Origin: Episyrphus balteatus
Lineage: Eukaryota > Arthropoda > Insecta > Diptera > Syrphidae
Direction of reading: 5' to 3'
Assembly (NCBI RefSeq): GCF_945859705.1
Contig: NC_079136.1
Coordinates: forward strand, 3,513,501-3,577,500
Length of the DNA stretch: 64,000 nt
The notes under the pieces were generated by a model, which saw only the letters and a program-made list of their open reading frames with translations, was not told the origin of the DNA and did not search any database. The position numbers were made by a program, and so were the translations under genes. This document shows, one piece after another, positions 1 to 11,090 of this stretch (within the stretch, counting starts at the first letter, position 1; each line of letters opens with the position of its first letter).

Positions 1-1620
1 TATTGCATATTGAATAACACTTACCAAAGTACTTCGCATTGAAATAAAAATGAGGTAGATGTAACAGTTAACTTTGAACTAATTTTTTAACAAGACACGA
101 TCGAAAAACAAAAAAATAAGTGCAGCATGTTGACACATGTTTATTTTGCACCCACTTTGCCAAACTTTCAAGTTTTAAATTTTGATTTTCAGAAAATCGA
201 CTTATGACCAGGTTTTTACTACAAATACCTACTCCTATGTGCGGCGTTAGACGTTATAGAGGTCAAAACGTCACGCATATATCTTGCGACTTGTTGTTCT
301 AAAGAAAAATTATTCGTCATAAAATTATCTACAAACATTGTCCCATGCATTTTTCTGTATAATCAATTGTTTTGGGAATAGAGCGATTTCAAGCGTAGAC
401 ATAATTCTTGATATGTAATAATAGGTTTGTTTTATTTAAGAGGGAATAATTTTGTATTTGAATACTGAAAAATACATTTGTGTAAGATCTTTTGCTTTTT
501 ATTAATACGTTCTTATAAGTTTCACTTGTAATTGACAGTCAAACTAAATTACTAACTAACTAAATAACTAACTAACTTACTAACTAATTATGAAAAATTG
601 ACATAAATACTCTTCAAACAAAAAATCGTACAACAATAGCAAAAAGTATATTTTTTTTGTTGCCATTTTCGTCCATAAATTAAAGGCATTTAAAACTACG
701 AAAAGGACTGAGTTCAAAAACTAAAAATGCTTTGCCTACCACACACAAAAAGATATCGATTTAGAAGTGTCAAATTGGTCATACTGATTTATGAGAATCA
801 ACAAGAACGAACATTCTCTAAAACAAAACTATAAATTTTGAAGTATTTTGTATGTAAGAAGTATTTATTTATGTAAATTTTAATAAGTAAATAGAATTAA
901 TATCACTTTTTCATTTAATAGAGGTCACCAACAAGAATAAACTGTCAGAATTTCTTGTTTCAATTTAAAATAATAAACACAAAATATTGACATAACATTG
1001 TATTATTTAAATTTTTTAAATATCTCAGTCAGGTTGTAAAATTTATGAATCTGCCCCTCTCCAAAATCAAGTTTTGTTTCCTTCCTTGAAAAAAAAAAAT
1101 CTGTATACTTGCCAGCCTACCTCAATAAAAACGTATTAAAATGTCTGCCATCAGCTCTTTAACTTTCTGAATAAAAAAAAAAAAAAACAAATCACAAGTA
1201 AAGATCAATGTTCTAAAACTACTGATCAGTGATTGAAGTCTTGACAGTTTCAAGGTCAACGATGCATTGGAGGAGTAGGGTGTCTCGAATAGATTTATGC
1301 ATTTCCGTATAGGTCAGTTTCAATCTCAGATTATACGCAGATTTAAAAATCTTTCCCAAGTCATTAAGTGGATAGATTTTTTTTGTTTAGATACAAGATG
1401 CACCTGCAACTGCAACAAGTATACACGTAATGAAAATCGTTTTCATTGAAAAAAATCAAACCACATAATGAGGATGTGACTAATTGCTTATCAAACTGCA
1501 AGCCTCCCCGCTAAGCTACTAATCAAGTCGTAAACTAACTGCCAACCATCATCTCCCAGCGAGAGTCTTTTTTTTTTGTTGCGATTCATTGCAATTATAT
1601 TTTGCAGTCTGTAATGAATG
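1..1620. other. AT-rich DNA without a recognisable gene
   Basis: No open frame or repeat family is recognisable here apart from a TAAC microsatellite. Homopolymer A and T runs are frequent. It could be intron or intergenic; nothing in the sequence decides between them. Confidence 0.6.
541..590. repeat. TAAC-type microsatellite
   Basis: Imperfect run of ACTA/ACTAACTA tetranucleotides over about 50 bp, interrupted by single changes. It is a simple sequence repeat with no evident function. Confidence 0.8.
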
Positions 1621-1625
1621 ACAAC

Positions 1626-2471
1626 TCAAAATAAATTGCACGACTGGGGTCGCACGTACTTGCTCTTATGCTTAAAGTAACTATAATGTTAAAGCTTTTT
1701 ATTCAAGAAATTTAAAATTTGATATTTTGAAGAAATTTCATAATTAGTATAAAAAAATTAAATCTGTTTTTATAATTAATTAAACTCCATTTTAAATTAT
1801 CTTAAAAAAAAAAACAAATATGCCATTTTATTTCTTGTATAAAAAGGTATTTTTAGAAAAAAATTTTCGAAAATTGTAGGAGCCGTTTTTTAAAAAAATA
1901 ATTTTTTATGTATAAAAATTTTTTAACATTTTTCAAAAAAAAAGTTGGTATGCCATTTTGAAGAAATAATTAATTTACACATAAAAACTAAATTTCAAAA
2001 TTTTTCATTGATCCGTTTTCAAAACATTGATTTTTCAAAAAAAAATTTTGAAATATTTTTTAAAAATCCAAAAATGCGTTTTTTGAAAATTTTCTAAATT
2101 CTTAATATTATCTTTACTTACACACGTTTGTATAAAAATTTTCATTTAAATCGGGTTAATGTTGTACGAGATATTCAGAAACGAAAAAAACCGTTCTATG
2201 ACAGGTACCGTTAATAACGGTACAAAAAATATTTTTTTTATTTAAAAAGTTGGCCCTTATATGTAGTATTACACACAAAAATTTTAATCAAAATCGTTAG
2301 AGCCGTTTTTGAAAAAAATTAACTTTTCTATTTCCGTTATATGGCAGGTACCGTTAGTTTTGGTCATAAAAAAAAAATTTCAATTTCCCCTCTAGGGAAT
2401 CACCAAAAACTGCTAACTACCAAGTTTGAAGAAAATCACTTCACTCGTTTAGGCTGCAGCTCCAGATAGAG

Positions 2472-2512
<41 letters not shown>

Positions 2513-2637
2513 ATTGCCGGACCCACTTTTTTGGCATTCTCCATCATCGTAATGTCATGTAAAATTGTTATCTCGAGTTCGATTTTTTTTACGAATCCTA
2601 AACTTGCCCTATAGTACCTATATCGCAAGTAAAAATA
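1626..2637 (+). mobile_element. Family A dispersed element, copy 1 (Helentron/DINE-like?)
   Basis: This is the least interrupted copy of a family that recurs at least seven times in the window. It opens with TGCACGACTGGGGTCGCACG followed by TACTTGCTCTT. The middle is AT-rich with palindromic ACCGTTAATAACGGT near 2206. A GACA microsatellite follows at 2469-2512. The 3' part reads CCCACTTTTTTGGCATTCTC and CATCATCGTAATG, and it ends TATCGCAAGTAAAAAT. The copy interrupting another repeat at 47822-50041 fixes both ends and shows insertion within a T run. A subterminal microsatellite, a 3' hairpin in sister copies (ACTTGC..GCAAGT) and T-run targeting recall Helentron-associated DINE-1 elements of flies. 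That assignment is an inference. No ORF of its own is visible. Confidence 0.7.
2469..2512. repeat. GACA microsatellite inside family A
   Basis: About eleven GACA units with one GACG variant. The same position in other family A copies holds shorter CTGT/CGGT runs (about 35650-35690, 35860-35895 and 47940-47962), so the microsatellite is an inherited, length-variable part of the element. Confidence 0.9.
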
Positions 2638-2759
2638 GGGGGATTCCTTGCGATGTATGTAATTCTTTGAAAATTCGATTGTCAACTTCCCAAGTTGTTG
2701 GTTTTCCCAGTGCGTTTTTATTATGACGTTGTCTTTTTCCCGCACAAAAAATAAACCAG

Positions 2760-4255
2760 ATGGAGATTCAATTTAATGAAAACTAATCAATGCAAAAAAT
2801 CACACTTTTTTTTTTTCATTCTTTTACAGATAATTGGAATATTGTTGTGGTTTGATTGATTTAAGTATATATCGGGGGTGAGATTCTACCTACATTAGAA
2901 AAGCAGGAAGAATATGACCTTCGCATATTTTAATTCAAGTTTAAATAAATTTTATATTCACAATACAATTAACCTTACATCAAACAGAACAGAGAGGACA
3001 GAAAAATGAAATACATTCACCTTAGAATAAATTGTCTAACGCAAAAGTTTTTTTCCTAGAATATAAATTCGAAATTAACTTTTACTTTTCAGAAAATTAT
3101 TATTTGTTCAAGCAAATAAAAATAGAAATACTAGATAATTGTTATTATCTTTACATCAATTCCATACCTAATAAATTGTTCTTATTATTTTTTTCTATTT
3201 TTTTTAAATTAATATTGAATAACTTAGTTTAATATTTTTTTTTTGTTACCTATAGTTAATAAATTACATAATAAATAATTATATGGTATATAAAAAGGGG
3301 GCATGGTTTTGTTGATGTAGACCAATTTAAAGGTTAAGAATTTATTACATAAAAATAGTTAACCATTTTTGCAACAAAGGGTTTTAGAACATTGTAACAG
3401 TTGACACCACACCTCGGGTTATTATTTAATTGATGTAAAAAAACCACCTGGTTTTTTATGGTAGAACTGGATTGTAATTAAATTTAAGCTATTAGAAGTG
3501 GGGTAATAAAAATATTTAGACATTTTTATTAGATATATTTAAACGGCTGTCTAGATTGTTAGTATCTTAATAATGTAGTTTGAAACATGCTTTAGACAAA
3601 CGATTCTTGTGGATTAAATTCGACGATGTAAGGATTAAAATTAGTAAATGTATACAAAACACAAACGGTGTTTTATGGGTTGGCTGAAGTTACTTTTTTT
3701 AGAGCCCCTCTTGTGAACCTCACCTTGGTCTTCGAACACACCATTCTTGTAAACTAATAAGCAGCCACACGCGCGTGAATTTTTTACACTAGAAACTTTT
3801 TTCTTGTTCCACTTATTTTTTTGTTTTTTAAAACTAGGTTCATAAATAGGACTGTTGCGTATAGCTAAATGTATTGGAATGTATTTTATAACTTTATAAC
3901 TTTTAACATGGGTCTTTTTTTAAATTGTTCGTAATAATACATAAATAGAAGAATATTAAAGAATATTGAATGGGTTTTTTTCATTCTAGATAAAATAAAA
4001 ACAGCTTCATTTAATCCAAGTTTCATAATACACGGAGAGCAATCATTAACTTGAAAATAAAATGATAATCACTTTAAATCACATCTGCTTAAAACAATAT
4101 GATTTCTAATATAAATAAATGAAATCTGTTTATTTTATTTTTAGTTTCTAATTTTCATTTTTTTTTTTTTTTTTTTTCAATATGTAATTGTGCATCAGAG
4201 ATTTTCTTAAAAAAAAGGGTAATAATTTAATTAACGTGAAAATCTGCTTAAAATA
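2760..4255. other. AT-rich DNA without a recognisable gene
   Basis: Only short chance ORFs and poly-A/T tracts are seen. I recognise no repeat family or RNA gene. Confidence 0.5.
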
Positions 4256-5330
4256 TTAATGTTTGGAAGTCTTCTTATAGTACAGGTAAAATAGGCATTT
4301 ATAAAAAAAAAAAATTGTTACACTCATAAAACTTGGCAAAAAGTTTGCTTTTGGGATAAGAACCAAGTACAAAAAAAGTCTATAAAAAAAAGTTGGGTGA
4401 AAGGGTGTTTTTTTCGAAGAGACAGTAAAATCTGTAATTGGTCCCAAAAAGCCAATGATTCGCGTAAAACGTGTAAGAACTTATTTATAAATGTTTAATT
4501 TGTCATTAAAACCATACCTAAATAAAATGAATCATTGGCTTTTTGGGACCAATTATACAGATTTTACTGTCTCTTCGAAAAAACACCCTTTCACAAATTT
4601 TTTTTTTATGAAAACTCTTTATTCTTACTTTCTATTCTAAAATCAATGTTTTTACCATATTTCATTAGGGTAACCCATCATTTTTGTTTTCACTCAAAAA
4701 ACACCCTGTTAACCATTATATTTTTATAGGCACTTAAGATTCTTGTTTCTTATCTTAAAAGTAACATAATTGCTAAATTTCAATAGGATACCACTAATAT
4801 TACTCTAGTATTTCACACTTTTTCAAATATACCCATATTTTCTTTAATTTAAAAAAAAAACACCCTTTCACATAAAAAAAAATTTATAGACTTACATTAT
4901 TCGTAGTTCCCATGGGAAAGAGAACATATTTAATGAATTTCGTAAGGGTACCATTTATACCATTGATTTTATCGGACTTATCGCGGATTTTTCCCTATTT
5001 CCCAAAAAAACACCCTTTAACCTACAATATTTGTATAGACTTTTGAGTTCTTGCTTTCTGTTATAAATGAAACATTTTTACCAATTGTCATTGGTGTAAC
5101 AATTTTTTCCCAGTTTTTGTGGAATTAATTCAGAATTTTATCATTTCTTGAAAAAAAAAAACACCCTCAAAATAATTTTTTACTTTTTATAGATTCTTAA
5201 TTCTTATACCAACCAAGACTATTTCACCAAGTTTTAAAAATTACAAAAAAATATAAGTTAGCTGTTATGATACCTTTCTCACACACAACTTAACCTATCA
5301 AAAAAACACCCTTTCACCCAAAATATTTTT
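4256..5330. repeat. Degenerate 150-bp tandem repeat with inverted first unit
   Basis: The motif AAAAAACACCCTTTCAC recurs at about 4583, 4699, 4857, 5006, 5158 and 5303. Spacing is mostly 145-158 bp (116 once). Each is followed by a diverged block (TTTATAGACTT, ATTCTTG, CATTTTTACC, CATTAGGGTAAC). One unit at 4256-4461 is inverted. Its arm 4397-4461 pairs almost perfectly with 4529-4594 across a 67-bp spacer, giving arms of about 200 bp overall. The two opposite-strand ORFs here are mirror images of this repeat and not genes. The outer units are strongly diverged, so the array is old, while the hairpin core is better conserved. Confidence 0.75.
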
Positions 5331-6142
5331 AAAAACTTTATGAATCCTTTATCCCTGTTTTATCTTAAACTTTCATCCCAAATTTTGTCAGTGTAGCATG
5401 TTTTTCACATGGGTTTCGGTTATATTTTACCTGTTGAGGTCAAAAAAGCAGCACCTTGGTTTTTAATCGGAAATAACTTTATGTACTATTTTACCTGTAC
5501 TATTAGAAAAAACCCATGCAGAAATGTTCTTAATTTAATACACATTATATTTGTTTTTAGCATGTCTTTTCTTCTGCGTGTACAATCGATTCCTATCGGT
5601 GCAAATTTTTAATAAGCTTAATATTTCTGCCTCACAAGAAACCATAATTTACACAATGAACTAAAATGTTCGTGTTAATTAAGAATATAATGCAGATTAC
5701 CACTCAGGATTTCAAAAATAATAAACAAGAACTTAGCAACTGAATGGCACCTTTCAACTACTAAGTCACTCAGAATTGCCGCTCAGCTCGATAAGGACAT
5801 TTTCCTTCATTCAAAGAACTGTGTTGATGTTTTTTTTCACTATTTATTTTATTGTGGTGTTTTGTTTTATTTTAAATTAATTTTGAATTTTTTATTTGAA
5901 CTTTGACAGAATGCTCGATGAAATTTGTTCGTTAGAATTTTTTGAATAAGCTCAAAGTTTTAACTTTTGTTGCGAACGCAGAGTTAAAAAAAATATTACA
6001 CATACACCACAGTGACCATTTAAGTTCAAACACTGAAAATGAATTTTCTACCAGGCTACCACTATGTAAAAAATTTAAACCAACTGAGATTTTTAAGTTT
6101 TCTCTCTGTTATACTTAAAGATTAAATAATGTTGTTTATAAT
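5331..6142. other. AT-rich DNA with one dispersed terminus motif
   Basis: No gene is recognised. At about 6000-6020 the sequence ACATACACCACAGTGACC belongs to a motif also seen at about 42732, 45365 (inverted) and 52436, where it is GTATACGCC plus CAGTGARC. It looks like a transposon end. Confidence 0.45.
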
Positions 6143-8924
6143 AGTCCAAGCGGCGACCGTCGAGTTACTTAGCTCATAAGGTTAGAGGTTAAAATTAGTG
6201 TCAAATGAAAGATAAGTTGATACTGAAAATAAAAAAATAGGGTTGCCACTTCTGAAATGGGAACTTCCATGTGGCAACCCTATTTTAAAGAAAAAATTGT
6301 CACATAACTAATACATTCATATCTTTGTTGTTTGGCAAGATAAAAAAAAATTTTGAAAGGCCAAACGAAAGCCAAAATACTAAAAAATAATAATAAAATA
6401 ATATAAAGAACGTAACCCTACAAATGTGGCAACCCCATCCAAATGAAAACAACACTGACAAAAATCTTCTTTGAACAAAACAGTTTAACTTTTTATGCAC
6501 TAGAAAGCTAAACTAAACACCATATTTTAGATAATACTCTCTTCTATCTAAAAAATGTCGGGTGCCACCTCGCAAATGCAGACAAGTACTCGGCAACCCT
6601 ATGCAAATGCTAAAAAACATTAAAATCACTTGTTTTTTGGCCAAAGTGTATAATATTTAATAGAGTTAAAGGCTGTAAAATACATCATGTTTAGCTTAGA
6701 CTCTCTTCTATCTAAAAAATGTCGGGTGCCACCCCGCAAATGTAGACAAGTACTCGGCAACCCTACTCAAATGCTAAAAAACCCAAAAATCGATTGTTTT
6801 TTGGACAAAGTGTATAATATTTGATAGAGTTAAAGGCTGTAAAATACATCATGTTTAGCTTAGACTCTCTTCTATCTAAAAAATGTCGGGTGCCACCCCG
6901 CAAATGCAGACAAGTACTCGACAACCCTACTAAAATGCTAAAAAAACGCAAAAATCACTTGTTTTTTGGCATTTGGATAAGGTTGCCGAGTACTTGTCTG
7001 CATTTGCGGGGTGGCACCCGACATTTTTAAGATAAAAGGGAGTCTAAGCTAAACATGATGTATTTTACAGATTTTAACTCTATCAAATATTATACACTTT
7101 GTCCAAAAAACAATCGATTTTTGGGTTTTTTAGCATTTGAGTAGGGTTGCCGAGTACTTGTCTACATTTGCGGGGTGGCACCCGAAATTTTTTAGATAGA
7201 AGAGAGTCTAAGCTAAACATGATGTATTTTACAGATTTTAACTCTATCAAATATTATACACTTTGTCCAAAAAACAATCGATTTTTGGGTTTTTTGGCAT
7301 TTGAGTAGGGTTGCCGAGTACTTGTCTACATTTGCGGGGTGGCACCCGACATTTTTTAGATAGAAGAGAGTCTAAGCTAAACATGATGTATTTTACAGAT
7401 TTTAACTCTATCAAATATTATACACTTTGTCCAAAAAACAATCGATTTTTGGGTTTTTTAGCATTTGAGTAGGGTTGCCGAGTACTTGTCTACATTTGCG
7501 GGGTGGCACCCGACATTTTTTAGATAGAAGAGAGTCTAAGCTAAACATGATGTATTTTACAGATTTTAACTCTATCAAATATTATACACTTTGTCCAAAA
7601 AACAATCGATTTTTGGGTTTTTTTAGCATTTGAGTAGGGTTGCCGAGTACTTGTCTACATTTGCGGGGTGGCACCCGACATTTTTTAGATAGAAGAGAGT
7701 CTAAGCTAAACATGATGTATTTTACAGATTTTAACTCTATCAAATATTATACACTTTGTCCAAAAAACAATCGATTTTTGGGTTTTTTAGCATTTGAGTA
7801 GGGTTGCCGAGTACTTGTCTACATTTGCGGGGTGGCACCCGACATTTTTTAGATAGAAGAGAGTCTAAGCTAAACATGATGTATTTTACAGCCTTTAACT
7901 CTATCAAATATTATACACTTTGTCCAAAAAACAATCGATTTTTGGGTTTTTTAGCATTTGAGTAGGGTTGCCGAGTACTTGTCTGCATTTGCGAGGTGGC
8001 ACCCGACATTTTTTAGATAGAAGAGAGTCTAAGCTAAACATGATGTATTTTACAGATTTTAACTCTATCAAATATTATACACTTTGTCCAAAAAACAATC
8101 GATTTTTGGGTTTTTTAGCATTTGAGTAGGGTTGCCGAGTACTTGTCTACATTTGCGGGGTGGCACCCGACATTTTTTAGATAGAAGAGAGTCTAAGCTA
8201 AACATGATGTATTTTACAGATTTTAACTCTATCAAATATTATACACTTTGTCCAAAAAACAATCGATTTTTGGGTTTTTTAGCATTTGAGTAGGGTTGCC
8301 GAGTACTTGTCTACATTTGCGGGGTGGCACCCGACATTTTTTAGATAGAAGAGAGTCTAAGCTAAACATGATGTATTTTACAGCCTTTAACTCTATCAAA
8401 TATTATACACTTTGGCCAAAAAACAAGTGATTTTAATGTTTTTTAGTATTTGCATAGGGTTGCCGAGTACTTGTCTGCATTTGCGAGGTGGCACCCGACA
8501 TTTTTTAGATAGAAGAGAGTATTATCTAAAATATGGTGTTTAGTTTAGCTTTCTAGTGCATAAAAAGTAAAACTGTTTTGTTCAAAGAAGATTTTTGTCA
8601 GTGTTGTTTTCATTTGGATGGGGTTGCCACATTTGTAGGGTTACGTTCTTTATATTATTTTATTATTTTTTTTTAGTATTTTGGCTTTCGTTTGGCATTT
8701 CTAAATTTTTTTTTATCTTGCCAAACAACAAAGATATGAATGTATTAGTTATGTGACAATTTTTCCTTTAAAATAGGGTTGCCACATGGAAGTTCCCATT
8801 TTAGAAGTGGCAACCCTATTTTTTTATTTTCAGTATCAACTTATCTTTCATTTGACACTAATTTTAACCTCTAACCTTATGAGCTAAGTAACTCGACGGT
8901 CGCCTCTCCGACTATAAGGAAAGT
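6143..8924. mobile_element. Foldback element with long inverted arms and internal 164-bp tandem repeats
   Basis: The left end (ATAGTC, then GGCGACCGTCGAGTTACTTA at about 6153) returns inverted at about 8886-8905. The arms stay nearly identical through GGGTTGCCACTTCTGAAATG (6240) and its partner (8800-8820), and on through about 500 bp of further sequence. Between the arms lie three 164-bp units in one orientation and ten in the other, with the symmetry centre near 6965. Both borders read TAA next to TAGTC or GACTA, compatible with a 3-bp TAA target duplication but not proven. Architecture (long inverted repeats made partly of tandem repeats, no transposase) matches Foldback/Galileo-like elements of Drosophila. 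Family identity is not established. Confidence 0.8.
6550..8515. repeat. 164-bp tandem repeat, 3 inverted plus 10 direct units
   Basis: GGTTGCCGAGTACTTGTCT occurs at 6981, 7145, 7309, 7473, 7638, 7802, 7966, 8130, 8294 and 8458, a spacing of 164 (once 165). Its complement occurs at about 6592, 6756 and 6920. Units are nearly identical. A CAGCC variant replaces CAGAT near 7890 and 8383, followed each time by a GCGAGG variant in the next unit. That 492-493-bp offset suggests a three-unit block was duplicated. Each unit has a GGGTTGCC..GGTGGCACCC segment and the sequence TCTAAGCTAAACATGATG. Confidence 0.95.
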
Positions 8925-9939
8925 TGCAGTTTTAATGTTTTATAAAAAAAAGACAAGAAAATGTAGGAGTCGGTCATTCCAAAGTAACGGAGACGCTTCT
9001 TTGTATTTTATTTCGTTGGAGAATCAATCTATTTTCTTAAAACCGATGTTGTTTCACAGAAAACTAATCATTACCATTATTTTAAATTATGAAAATCCCA
9101 GTGGATCTATTTAATCATCAGAGTGTGAGGATGCAGAACTGTTTGATAAATCTTTGAGGAAAGGCACATTTTATAGTTTCTTCTCAGCTACCAAAATGCA
9201 AATTCCCTTTGTTTCTAATGGAGATTAAATAAATTAACAAATCACCATCATCACACATGATGGCCAAAAGTGTCATAAGCCGCTATAAAACGTTTCCTTT
9301 AATTTTGACAACCAAGTTCAAAATTGCACGCATAACCAATTAACTTAATCATAGCTATCTACCCATCTATCTGTCTTATAAAGAAAAAAAAAACCTGGTA
9401 ACATTAATATAAACAAACAAAGATCTTTTGGCCAAATTGCAAGTAAGGTCATGACCTCACAAAACCTTAAGTCACACAACAATAGAGCTAAAGAATAATT
9501 ACCTCTTAATTAATTTATGTGCTAATGCTACTGTTGTTTCTCGATGTCGTTTTTGTTTTGTTTATGCGTTGTTCTACTACTAACCGTTTTAATTACATAA
9601 TTTTGAACAAAAAGAAAAGTATAAGAAGTGACTTGGGGCCTTTATTGATTAATGTATTATTATAAAAAAAAAATGCTGTGTGCACTTTTTGTTTGCCTAG
9701 ACTTGTATAATACTTCTTTGAATGCATATCAACCGCGAAGATTACGGAATCAACAAAAAGCCTTGAAATAGTGAATTGAGTCCAGAAGATTTCACCTCAT
9801 CAGTGCGATCAACGAAGGTGAACAATTATTATTAATTTTTTTTTGTTAGAAGTTTGAAGCAATATATAGAAGAAAATTGGTAAAGCCCCAAAGAGACAGC
9901 TAAATTTCCGGACATTTTATGCGGTTCTGTGAATATCGC
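8925..9939. other. AT-rich DNA without a recognisable gene
   Basis: No ORF, repeat family or RNA gene recognised. Confidence 0.5.
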
Positions 9940-11090
9940 CTAAAGCTAATGTTGAAGGTGCTGGCTGGCTCAGGCTAACTGACTGGTCAGTATACGGAAA
10001 AAATATGTAGGTAAATACGCCTTTCGAAAATGTTCTGCTTGCGCTAGCGCGCGCCGGCAGCAGCCATTTAGAGCTCATTGACTTTTTTCCAAATCAAGTT
10101 TGTGTGTGCATAATCGGATTCAACCATCTGCGATCTGCTGCTGCAGGTCTGGTCATGGAGAATCAAGTGGAAATTATCATTAGATAGGGTTGCCATTCAT
10201 ATTTAAAAAAAATTGTTATAATTTGTATAAAATTCTTAAAGTGACCACTCAACTAACAATATTGCTTCTATAAAGCCTTACACAAACTGTAGATACAGTT
10301 TTATAGAAGCAAAATTGTAAGTCGGTCAGTGGTAGCCTTAAAACTTTTTACATTATTTGGAATAGCCCCCATTAAGAAGGTAATTTTGATTTTAGTAGAA
10401 TCAAATATAATCGATCTACTTTAGACTTGATTTTTTCCACTAGAGGGCGCCATTTTCATTTTTAAACATAACCTATAATCAGCAAATAAGCAAGACGCTT
10501 TTAACGATACTTCATTTAATAAATTATCATAAATAGTTAAGAAGATATGGTGGAACAAATGAACACATGCTGAAGTCGGGTTTAAACCTACTTGAAACGC
10601 GTCTAACCTCAAAAGTATAAAAGTAAAAGGAGATTTACCTAAATGCCTACATATCAAAACATAAGTTGACAGTTGAGTGACACATATTATTATGAATTCT
10701 GATGAGTGTGGTAACCCTGTTTTTGGTTTGAAGTTTATTTCGCAAAACTGTGCCACACTGCAAGTCTGCAACAATTTGTTTTTAGCACCAGGTTAAGAGA
10801 TATTATAGCTGGATAACGATTTGAAAGACTTGCCGCTACACTACATAGCCAGAGGTAGCTGCTGCTGCTGGCTGCACCTGCACCTGAGCATTCAACCATA
10901 TCGGTTTCGGATGCAGATATTCCATCCAATCGATGTAGACGATGGATGCATTTAGTCAGGTATTCTTTTGTTGTCGCTAGACAAACAGATTGTTTAGATT
11001 TTGAATTTGGATATGGTGGTTGTGATGGCGCTTTGTTTTTATAGAAAAACAAAAAACAAAATTGAAAAGCAAGAGTCATTTGCATGGGTT
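9940..11090. other. GC-richer unique block, possible regulatory or exonic DNA
   Basis: This stretch is noticeably less AT-rich than its surroundings, with CGCTAGCGCGCGCCGGCAGC near 10046 and CTGC/CAGCAGC-rich sequence near 10130 and 10858-10885. Two minus-strand ORFs of 117 and 116 codons exist (10421-10774 and 10735-11085). They overlap, lack any recognised domain, and the second owes its serine/alanine run to the CTG repeat. I do not call them genes. A conserved enhancer, an unannotated first exon or a decayed element would all fit. Confidence 0.3.
10241..10337. repeat. Short palindromic element
   Basis: GTGACCACTCAAC..CAATATTGCTTCTATAAA at 10241-10274 is matched in reverse by TTTATAGAAGCAAAATTG..GTCGGTCAGTGG at about 10300-10332. 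The imperfect arms are about 35 bp around a 25-bp loop. It could be the core of a small MITE; outer borders are not clear. Confidence 0.6.

Noticed and set aside
2449..2745. 98-codon minus-strand ORF with SVCLSVCLSVRLS
   Set aside because: The repeated residues are the GACA microsatellite translated. The region is the 3' part of family A.
6143..8924. Assembly artefact as full explanation of the 164-bp palindrome
   Set aside because: Units differ by informative variants and the outer arms carry separate substitutions, so it is not a simple duplicated contig. Unit number may still be misassembled.
9789..9803. Second CTGATGAG on the minus strand as another hammerhead
   Set aside because: It is followed by GTGAAATC with no room for stem II and no matching stem III or cleavage triplet.
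10421..11085. Two overlapping minus-strand ORFs of about 116 codons in a GC-richer block
   Set aside because: No family resemblance, no clear start context, and the serine-alanine run derives from a CTG repeat. They are kept only as a regulatory or exonic candidate block.
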